A stretch of 64,000 nucleotides of DNA from Branchiostoma floridae (lineage: Eukaryota; Chordata; Leptocardii; Amphioxiformes; Branchiostomatidae), in NCBI RefSeq assembly GCF_000003815.2, contig NC_049993.1:3730518-3794517 (forward strand), written 5' to 3'. The notes beneath the pieces were generated by a model that was given only the letters and a program-made list of their open reading frames with translations, was not told the DNA's origin and did no database searches. The translations under genes were made by a program, and so were the position numbers. Shown piece by piece: positions 60,701 through 64,000 of the stretch (the first letter of the stretch is position 1; each line of letters begins with the position of its first letter).

Positions 60701-63402
60701 ATGCCACACATGTACTGATTGATTTGCACTGCATATGATTGTATCCGTACGTGTAACGTTGTTATTTGTGCATTTTAAGTCCAGTCCAGGAAGACTAGCA
60801 TTGAAATATGTTTGTTTCTCTCGGACGAAATAAAGCCTTTAAATCCACATACCAAAAACCATAACGATCCATCAACCCCTTCTTTTGTTATTCCTTTAAA
60901 AGTATGACACCTAAGTCTTAACCTGTCCTGCAGTTCCAAAATAGGCCACTAGGGGCCCAAACCTATACCACTTACTTACAGCATCAAGAGCTGTCGACCA
61001 CTTAAGATTCATAGCCGCAGCATGTCCAGAACTCGAGATATCAAACCAGGAAGTTCTGCTGCAGTACAATAGCAGGCCACAAGGAGGCCAAAAATCTTAT
61101 CGTTTCCAGGTCTCAACAAGACCTAGTACTTACATACTGAATATTAATACAACCCATCCAGGCGTTCTTGAGCTATGATGATCTTCTACAATCGGCACTC
61201 ACATACAAACGCTACCCAAAATATAACTTTCTTGGCGAAGGTAACTATCATATCGCTATCTCACAACCCCCACAGGTTTTAAGCTCAAACAATGCTTGTT
61301 TCACACATCAGTTTGTATTTTTGAAACAAAGATATTAAGGGTGAAGAAGGCCACCAAACTTTCCAAACTTCTGGACACATAAGACCACGAACGAACCCGG
61401 AAGTGATTTCCACGACTCACAGGTCATTTTTGCGAGAAACATATTTTCACAATCTTTTACCCCCTATTTCAAGTGTTTACATTTCCATGACCACCATACT
61501 ACATACTCCAATTTGGGTACGTCTGAAGTCCTAGGCTTTTGTCAATTTTGCACGGCTATCAATCAAAAATCGCCTTGCTCGAATACTGAAAACAATGCTG
61601 TGCGCGCACAGGTATATCGGTATGTTTCCTGCGACTGGAAAGCTTACCCGTGGAGGTAATGGTACAGTCCAGCATAATGCAACTACGCACGCGCGGACTT
61701 TTGACATTCCTGTACAGTTTTTGGAATACTTTGCAAACGGTTGCACACTATACTATTAAGCTCGCCCATCAGGCGTCGCTAAAAATTCAAAAACTCTGCT
61801 GCAAGATCATTGGCGTGGAACACCATCTACTCCCCACGCTGCAGTCCAGGCGACACGAAGCCTCCCTACGCGAGTTGCAGCGGATCCTGAAGGATACTTC
61901 ACACCCCTGCAGACAGTTTCTGCCCCCTTTCGTGGAAACTCGCTACAACCTACGACGCAGTGTAGAACTGAAAACACCACTTAGTAAATCAATCCGACAA
62001 AGGATGTCTTTTATACTGAGAACTCTGGCCCAAAAAGCTGCCTGTGTATCGAGCTAAATGTTGATGTAAATAGATTTAAGATTTTATATTGACTACTCTA
62101 TGTCAATTTTATCTCAAATCGCAGTCAAAGAGCATGTAATGATGATCATTGTAGTGATATCTTATGGAAAATTAATGCAATTCAGCCCCTACGGGGCTGC
62201 GAAGTTGATTGGAAATAAAGTTTGAAAGTTTCAAAGTAACGATAGGAAATAAAAATGAAATGGTGAGGTCACTAAAAAGGTGTAATTTTGAATCTCACCG
62301 TTTTCCATAGGTAGATATATAAGAACAATGATGGAATAATTTTGCCAAACGTCAAACCATATCAACCCCACAACGCACCAAACGCACCATCACAAAACAA
62401 AATATTTCATGCAGGTTTGAGTTTTCAGACTCTTGTTAGAAGCCTGTAACCGTACGGTAGCAAAACCAGCGTGAGGGTTTTATGAAGGTTAATGAATAGG
62501 ATATACAATGTATACAGATACTGTTTTCGACTTCCTTGTATGTGCATGTCAGCTATCTTTTAACATGGAACAGAGGAATACGCATTGTACAGAATTAGCT
62601 AGAAATTCACACTATGAGATAGATTATAGAAGAAGAGGGTCACAAAGATGTCTCACATAGGTTTAAGATATTGGATTTTTTTTGTACTTTAGGACCTACT
62701 GGATCGGTCTGGATGACCTGAACAATGATGGTGAATACGTGTGGAATGACGAGACCCCGCTGGGATGCTACCACAAGTTCCGGTCCAGCAGCCCTGAACT
62801 GAGCGGCTGTGTGGCGCTGTGGGTTAAGAGGAGAGAGAGTCGTTGGTACATACCGAAGTGCCAGAGCCCACAGCGCTACATCTGTCAGATGAGATTTTCA
62901 CCTTTCAGTAATTTGCCTTTTGTGAAGCTTCTCTCACAAGATAATATTCCATAAGGCTCACCAGTGAGGCGTTGCCAAAAAGGACAGCTTTATATGTGTA
63001 AAAACAGATAATTTTTGTTGATATGTGCTTTGACTGCTAATATTTCGCACGCATTTGCTTTACTAGTTTTATAATCATCATGCTAATAATTTTAGTGACA
63101 CCGGCATTTCTAAACTCTAATTGGTTCGTGATGACATAATGGCGAATTCATTGGTTAATGCAGGTGCCTACAACTTGAGGAGAATAATTTGAAGGCGATT
63201 ATAAAAAGTATTTCCTTATATCAGATGTTTCAAAAATACCAAAACATTCACTGTATTGACAAATACATATTTTTGTACCTAGTAGCTGGCATAGACCAAT
63301 GCAGGTCTGATCCATGTAAAAATGGCGCCACTTGCATCGTCAATGACAACGGGTACACCTGTAATTGTGCTGCTGGCTACAAAGGAGTTAACTGTGAAAC
63401 AG
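24652..63402 (+). CDS. Multi-domain EGF / IgGFc-binding / C-type lectin gene, partial (gene-level entry)
   Basis: Probable exons: 24652-24707, 25855-25992, 26589-26767, 27076-28224, 28339-28514, 28766-28944, 30280-31409, 31526-31701, 33452-33568, 37424-37540, 39036-39152, 55850-55969, 56129-56360, 62693-62907 and 63283-63402, continuing to the right. All EGF and module boundaries are phase 1, the usual pattern for exon-shuffled extracellular proteins, so the pieces can be read as one transcript. Expected product is a secreted or surface mosaic protein. IgGFc-binding N-terminal domains are known from mucus-associated FCGBP-like proteins and C-type lectins from recognition proteins, so a mucosal or defence role is plausible but inferred. 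The frameshift in 27076-28224, the uncertain first exon and a 16.7 kb transposon-filled intron mean that one continuous gene is not proved; two or three adjacent genes are possible. Confidence 0.6.
25855..25992 (+). CDS. EGF domain exon
   Basis: Acceptor ATTACAG, donor GTAGGG, phases 1-1. Encodes [17 protein letters not shown] then [17 protein letters not shown] and AGWTGTNCD: six cysteines in EGF order. CLSSPC fits the O-glucosylation pattern C-x-S-x-P-C. VKRQ just before the domain resembles a dibasic processing site. Confidence 0.85.
26589..26767 (+). CDS. IgGFc-binding domain, first exon, copy 1
   Basis: 179 nt between TTCTTAG and GTAGTT. Encodes [19 protein letters not shown], then [20 protein letters not shown], then [16 protein letters not shown]. 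GTEFxLGFxEN is the conserved opening of the FCGBP-type IgGFc-binding N-terminal domain. Same length and phase as 28766-28944. Confidence 0.85.
27076..28224 (+). CDS. IgGFc-binding domain, large exon, copy 1 (frameshifted)
   Basis: Encodes [76 protein letters not shown] and [17 protein letters not shown], a near-complete IgGFc-binding domain, then [19 protein letters not shown], an acidic metal-binding-like repeat. Length is 1149 nt against 1130 in copy 2. Around 27260-27275 a T-rich stretch is 4 nt longer than in copy 2, putting the two halves in different frames with an early stop (YSVFFI then stop). Everything else, including phase-2 exit into the next exon, is conserved. Either a real inactivating mutation or a homopolymer sequencing error. 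Confidence 0.8.
28339..28514 (+). CDS. Acidic Ca-binding repeat plus EGF_CA exon, copy 1
   Basis: 176 nt. Encodes [18 protein letters not shown], then [17 protein letters not shown], then [24 protein letters not shown] plus [10 protein letters not shown] is the calcium-binding EGF signature including the Asn/Asp hydroxylation pattern. The exon joins GRDDDGDG across the junction, so the acidic repeat spans two exons. Confidence 0.87.
28766..28944 (+). CDS. IgGFc-binding domain, first exon, copy 2
   Basis: 179 nt, acceptor GCTCCAG, donor GTAAGA. Encodes [19 protein letters not shown], then [20 protein letters not shown], then [16 protein letters not shown]. Same length, phases and sequence class as 26589-26767. 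Confidence 0.87.
29056..29708. mobile_element. piggyBac-like element, copy 3, truncated
   Basis: Shares TTATGACGT, GTGACGTCATCATTTT and the TGAATAGGG terminus followed by TTAT. The opposite end is missing. Confidence 0.6.
29844..29945. repeat. (GTGA)n / (GAAT)n microsatellite
   Basis: About 40 bp of GTGA units run into GAAT units with a few CATG and AATA variants. Confidence 0.95.
30280..31409 (+). CDS. IgGFc-binding domain, large exon, copy 2
   Basis: Open throughout its 1130 nt. Encodes [75 protein letters not shown], then [20 protein letters not shown]. Compared with copy 1 it reads DNDGIVD for DNDCDGIVD (two residues lost from the acidic repeat) and DDHLVEH for CDHLVEH, so two cysteines are gone. 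The reading frame is intact, making this the better functional copy. Confidence 0.9.
31526..31701 (+). CDS. Acidic Ca-binding repeat plus EGF_CA exon, copy 2
   Basis: 176 nt, same phases as 28339-28514. Encodes [35 protein letters not shown] and [19 protein letters not shown]. The preceding intron is also nearly identical to that of copy 1, so the whole unit was duplicated recently. Confidence 0.9.
31930..32150 (+). repeat. Dispersed repeat, second copy of 19295 family
   Basis: Starts TTACCTTCGCCGAAAAGG and follows the 19295 copy for about 200 bp. It lies in the intron after the second EGF_CA exon. Confidence 0.6.
32260..32530. repeat. Degenerate tandem repeat, about 3 units
   Basis: Roughly 100 bp units with a recurring pattern AAAGAAGATG or AGAGAAAATG, CTACAACGG, CATG(A/T)AAATCCATG and ACTGACGT. 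Confidence 0.4.
32530..33420 (-). mobile_element. LINE RT C-terminal fragment and 3' UTR
   Basis: Minus strand encodes [20 protein letters not shown], then [20 protein letters not shown], then [19 protein letters not shown], the C-terminal end of a non-LTR ORF2. Pieces of the same fragment sit beside the other two EGF exons (about 37090-37340 and 38705-38940). Confidence 0.75.
33452..33568 (+). CDS. EGF exon, tandem copy A
   Basis: 117 nt, phases 1-1, acceptor CTCACAG, donor GTAGGT. Encodes [19 protein letters not shown], then [25 protein letters not shown] fits the O-glucosylation pattern. Confidence 0.88.
33888..36350. repeat. Large dispersed repeat, copy 1
   Basis: Shares its full length, apart from insertions, with 60017-61787: it opens ATATCAGTTGATCATCC and ends CATCAGGCGTCGCTAAAAA. 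It includes CTTTCTTGGCGAAGGTAAC and a 0.93 kb piggyBac-like insertion at 34530-35457. No transposase or RT was recognised in the shared part. Confidence 0.7.
34530..35457. mobile_element. piggyBac-like non-autonomous element, copy 2, with TTAA duplication
   Basis: 928 bp from CCCTATTCATACCGGG to CCGGTCTGAATAGGG, flanked by TTAA at 34526-34529 and 35458-35461. It is inverted relative to copy 1. The related repeat at 60017-61787 has a single TTAA at 60896-60899 in the corresponding place, so the insertion event can be read directly. Confidence 0.9.
36349..37702 (+). repeat. Tandem duplication unit 1
   Basis: Begins GGCTTCGATAACAGTACATTC. Carries LINE-derived sequence and EGF exon copy B. Repeats 1612 bp later with few differences. 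Confidence 0.85.
37424..37540 (+). CDS. EGF exon, tandem copy B
   Basis: 117 nt, phases 1-1. Encodes [19 protein letters not shown], then [19 protein letters not shown]. Acceptor TCCCAG, donor GTAGGT. Confidence 0.88.
37961..39310 (+). repeat. Tandem duplication unit 2
   Basis: Begins GGCTTCGATAACTGTTCATTC; second copy of the unit at 36349, including EGF exon copy C. Confidence 0.85.
39036..39152 (+). CDS. EGF exon, tandem copy C
   Basis: 117 nt, phases 1-1. Encodes [19 protein letters not shown], then [19 protein letters not shown]. It is the last exon before the 16.7 kb intron holding the split LINE and palindrome. Confidence 0.88.
39598..40193 (-). mobile_element. LINE (CR1/L2-type), 3' half downstream of the palindrome
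   Basis: Minus strand resumes [20 protein letters not shown], then [20 protein letters not shown], then [19 protein letters not shown], and ends with a tail of AACAATAAACAATAAACAAA. It is the continuation of the RT left at 52729. CCAA at 40190-40193 is one copy of the palindrome's target duplication. Confidence 0.85.
40194..45850. repeat. Left arm of the palindrome
   Basis: 5657 bp, pairing with 47086-52728 in inverse orientation. Left plus right positions sum to about 92922 along the arm, shifting by 14 near the centre where the left arm has an extra TCTGTTGCGGTTAG. Differences are sparse substitutions and small indels, several within the subterminal array. Confidence 0.92.
40440..40905. 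repeat. Left subterminal array of GAGTATNNATACTC motifs
   Basis: About ten copies of GAGTATTTATACTC or its inverse, joined by CTGCCTGATAG, CTGCCTGAAGGA and GGAGGATGGAC-type linkers, begin about 250 bp from the element end. Each motif is itself nearly palindromic, as expected of a protein-binding site. Confidence 0.85.
45851..47085. other. Central spacer of the palindrome (with gap)
   Basis: Unpaired sequence at 45851-46531 and 47054-47085 around 522 N. The visible part has two related segments (CATACTAAAATTTATAAGGG and CATACTAAAATTTATGAGGG near 45897 and 45949) but no ORF of note. Any internal gene would be here. Confidence 0.7.
46532..47053. other. Assembly gap, 522 N
   Basis: Run of N at the centre of the palindrome. 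The size looks estimated rather than conventional. Confidence 0.99.
48535..48762 (+). other. Unassigned short ORF in the palindrome arm (also at about 44158-44385, minus)
   Basis: Encodes [20 protein letters not shown] then [20 protein letters not shown]. It overlaps another open frame here, so coding status is doubtful. No family recognised. Present in both arms. Confidence 0.2.
48752..48980 (+). other. Unassigned short ORF in the palindrome arm (also at about 43940-44168, minus)
   Basis: Open from a TGA to the stop at 48980: [20 protein letters not shown], then [20 protein letters not shown]. Composition is protein-like but I recognise no domain. It could be an exon of a degraded element-encoded protein. 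Confidence 0.25.
52025..52460. repeat. Right subterminal array of GAGTATNNATACTC motifs
   Basis: Inverse counterpart of 40440-40905, with small indels relative to it (for example around 52330). Confidence 0.85.
53147..53839 (-). pseudogene. LINE reverse transcriptase fragment
   Basis: 230 open codons: [20 protein letters not shown], then [40 protein letters not shown] and [13 protein letters not shown]. The YADD box follows in another frame (within 52923-53150). A block before [11 protein letters not shown] is deleted. Confidence 0.85.
53977..55182 (-). CDS. LINE endonuclease ORF with N-terminal 2A-like peptide
   Basis: 401 codons. Residues 11-31 are a hydrophobic stretch ending [10 protein letters not shown], matching the 2A ribosome-skipping core D-x-E/D-x-N-P-G-P (cleavage would fall between Gly30 and Pro31). 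The endonuclease follows: [34 protein letters not shown] and TYHNIIYL. The last two replace the usual GDFN and SDH catalytic motifs, so activity is doubtful. The ORF ends early by frameshift. Confidence 0.85.
   Translation of the reverse strand: MPSFVSLNTACIACLYVLILLCGDIDTNPGPTDLHLPRKGLHLCHLNICSLRNKTHELQELLEQNSFHIIAWTETHLDSNDSELCPDGWSMVRKDRNLHGGGVAVLIRDGLSWKERNELNNDNVEMLWLEVNIPRSAPMLIGCVYRPPGSSIQYFNNILDAIDNATDTNKEVFVLGDFSVDWSNSECPLKERLAQTAVRCNLSQTVSDPTRFTVNKNGHRTATCIDLAFTNCKERCTTTKSTPLGFTYHNIIYLTRKTKVPKTQPHVVYKRTYSKFNQDDFQQDMSMVPWHIVYDESDVNEALHLFTTLFCNVADQHVPAKRRTVRSNPAGWVDDELREVMRLRDDAKKEALASGLVSDMCIYKKLRNAAVKLNRKKKATYFKSKIAESRNNPKQRKCGEH
55850..55969 (+). CDS. EGF exon before lectin domain, unit 1
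   Basis: 120 nt, phases 1-1. Encodes [19 protein letters not shown], then [19 protein letters not shown]. Fits the O-glucose (CSSDPC), O-fucose (CQNGATC) and hydroxylation ([10 protein letters not shown]) patterns. The flanking intron sequence is duplicated at about 63170-63283. Confidence 0.88.
56129..56360 (+). CDS. C-type lectin domain, first exon
   Basis: 232 nt, acceptor GTTCAG, donor GTAAGT. Encodes [60 protein letters not shown] and [33 protein letters not shown] is the standard start of a CTLD (first cysteines, helices 1 and 2). Confidence 0.88.
57227..57885. mobile_element. 659 bp inverted-repeat element with 5 bp duplication
   Basis: Starts GGTGCACACCCCAGTT; the inverse of its end reads GGGGGCACACACCAGTT. 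ATAAC flanks both sides (57222-57226 and 57886-57890). Removing the element and one ATAAC joins DKPWI to TPRIKR in frame in the LINE, which proves the boundaries. The interior ORF is not recognisable as a transposase. Confidence 0.85.
57950..58490. repeat. GC-rich hairpin-bordered insert
   Basis: Two strong stem-loops border this stretch. The left is built from GCCCCGAACCGTGCC and its inverse (57957-58023). The right is built around GTGCCCCGTTCCGTGCC and its inverse (about 58430-58485). Both reuse CCGTGCC and TGCCCC words, and LINE coding resumes just after the right one. Confidence 0.45.
59062..59276 (-). mobile_element. tRNA-derived SINE in LINE RT
   Basis: On the minus strand the head reads GGCGTGGCGTAACTGGTAGA with a box A, then GAGTTCGATTCCC as box B (59206-59218), then a body containing CCTTGGGAAAGGCGCTTTAC. 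It separates VAFIDFSR from NIDHGKLL of the LINE RT. It is not a functional tRNA gene: there is no aminoacyl-stem pairing or 3' end. Confidence 0.75.
60017..61787. repeat. Large dispersed repeat, copy 2 (piggyBac-like site empty)
   Basis: Same termini and order as 33888-36350. It lacks the 0.93 kb insertion at the TTAA (60896-60899) but has its own roughly 300 bp insertion at about 60543-60841 ending AAATAAAGCCTTTAAAT, a polyadenylation-like tail. Confidence 0.7.
61788..62235 (+). mobile_element. LINE RT C-terminal fragment
   Basis: Encodes [40 protein letters not shown], then [20 protein letters not shown], and stops at 62057. A short 3' UTR ends GGAAATAAAGTTTGAAAGTT. This matches the C-terminal end of non-LTR ORF2 proteins. 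Confidence 0.7.
62693..62907 (+). CDS. C-type lectin domain, second exon
   Basis: Starts after TACTTTAG in phase with the first lectin exon ([15 protein letters not shown]). Continues [35 protein letters not shown], and ends QRYICQM: the long-loop and C-terminal half of a CTLD. The usual EPN/QPD and WND calcium-sugar residues are absent, so calcium-dependent sugar binding is doubtful. A weak donor (A before GTAATT) at 62907 keeps phase 1 into the next EGF exon; if unused, the ORF ends at a stop at 62954. Confidence 0.85.
63283..63402 (+). CDS. EGF exon, start of a second EGF-lectin unit
   Basis: 120 nt, phases 1-1, donor GTAAGT. Encodes [19 protein letters not shown], then [19 protein letters not shown]. 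It is close to 55850-55969, and its upstream intron is also similar (AGATGTTTC(G/A)AAA, then ACAAATACATATT). Confidence 0.87.
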
Positions 63403-63481
63403 GTAAGTTTGCAATTACTATAAATGAGTAAAAATGTAGGCTTTTTTGTTTTTTTCAAAGTTCATGGCCAACTTTGTTTAA

Positions 63482-64000
63482 CCATATCCAGACCGGGAGG
63501 GGGGGGGAGGGGGGGTAAAAGTGCCTGCGCCCAATTTCACGTCATGCAACTGCCAAACGACGTAAGCTAGGACTACCAAACTTGGTGACTTTTCCTGAAA
63601 TATTTTGGCAACAATGCTGCGAAAAAAATTACTTTATGATTTTTAGTGTTGCCATGGCAAGGGTTTCTGACAGGCATATTTTGCCAAAGTTACTAATTTC
63701 AGTTTGAATTATGGGATTTCATGGTTTTATTGCTACCACACTTGTTTATCTATATCATTAACATCCTGTGTAATTTAAGATTGCATTCATAATTCATACA
63801 TAAATATTCATTATATATGCTAATTTGATGACGTCATGGGTTAAAATCCAAGATGGCAGACAATGTCATTATCAACGGTAAATACATGTTATTTTTACGC
63901 AAATTCCGTCGAAATCTTTTATTTTTCTACAAAACACAATCACTTGAACCTTTTAGTCTACTTCAATTGGTTTTGGGGGTTACATGTAGAAAAAAACGTA
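63482..64000. mobile_element. piggyBac-like element, copy 4, cut by window end
   Basis: TTAA (63478-63481), then CCATATCCAGACCGGGAGG and a G run. The interior resembles copies 1 and 2, including AATTTGATGACGTCATGGG and AAAATCCAAGATGGC. The far end is outside the window. Confidence 0.7.

Noticed and set aside
1-64000. CRISPR arrays, operons, rRNA
   Set aside because: No regularly spaced identical repeats with unique spacers and no rRNA-like sequence; the gene structure is clearly eukaryotic.

Overview
The window looks like nuclear DNA from a lancelet (Branchiostoma) or a close invertebrate relative. This is inferred from split genes with GT/AG introns, a CYP2-type P450, mosaic EGF / IgGFc-binding / C-type-lectin exons joined by phase-1 introns, abundant CR1/L2-type LINE debris, and many short inverted-repeat elements. 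No bacterial, organellar, CRISPR or rRNA features were seen. Two runs of N (21825-21924 and 46532-47053) mark assembly gaps.

Layout. (1) 220-2481, minus strand: an intact 753-residue ORF with an SGNH-hydrolase-like domain behind a coiled coil, probably ORF1 of a LINE or an ORF derived from one. (2) 3148-11873, minus strand: six exons of a CYP2-like cytochrome P450, from membrane anchor to just before the heme loop. The heme-binding last exon is not in the window. Its introns carry at least six inverted-repeat or LINE insertions. (3) About 11.9-24.6 kb: no convincing gene, only LINE 3' ends, MITEs, a gapped hairpin at 21.7-22.0 kb and a 0.95 kb piggyBac-like element. (4) About 24.65-63.4 kb, plus strand: one large, probably secreted or cell-surface mosaic gene, running off the right edge. 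A candidate signal-peptide exon is followed by EGF, two tandem copies of an IgGFc-binding-domain/EGF_CA unit, three duplicated EGF exons, a further EGF, a two-exon C-type lectin domain, and the start of a second EGF/lectin unit. Reading phases agree across almost all exons.

The most unusual object is in a 16.7 kb intron of that gene. A minus-strand CR1/L2-type LINE (55182 to about 39598) with a 2A-like NPGP peptide is split by a 12.5 kb near-perfect palindrome, 40194-52728. Arms of about 5.65 kb flank a gapped centre. The ends read AACAGAATCC, the flanks are a CCAA direct repeat, and removing the insert restores the LINE reading frame through its reverse transcriptase. The palindrome therefore behaves as a giant foldback transposon, with arrays of GAGTATAAATACTC-like motifs near both ends, and I cannot assign it to a known superfamily.

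Other insertion histories can be read directly. A piggyBac-like element at 34530-35457 has its empty TTAA site in a related repeat at 60896-60899. A 659 bp inverted-repeat element at 57227-57885 splits a second LINE with an ATAAC duplication.
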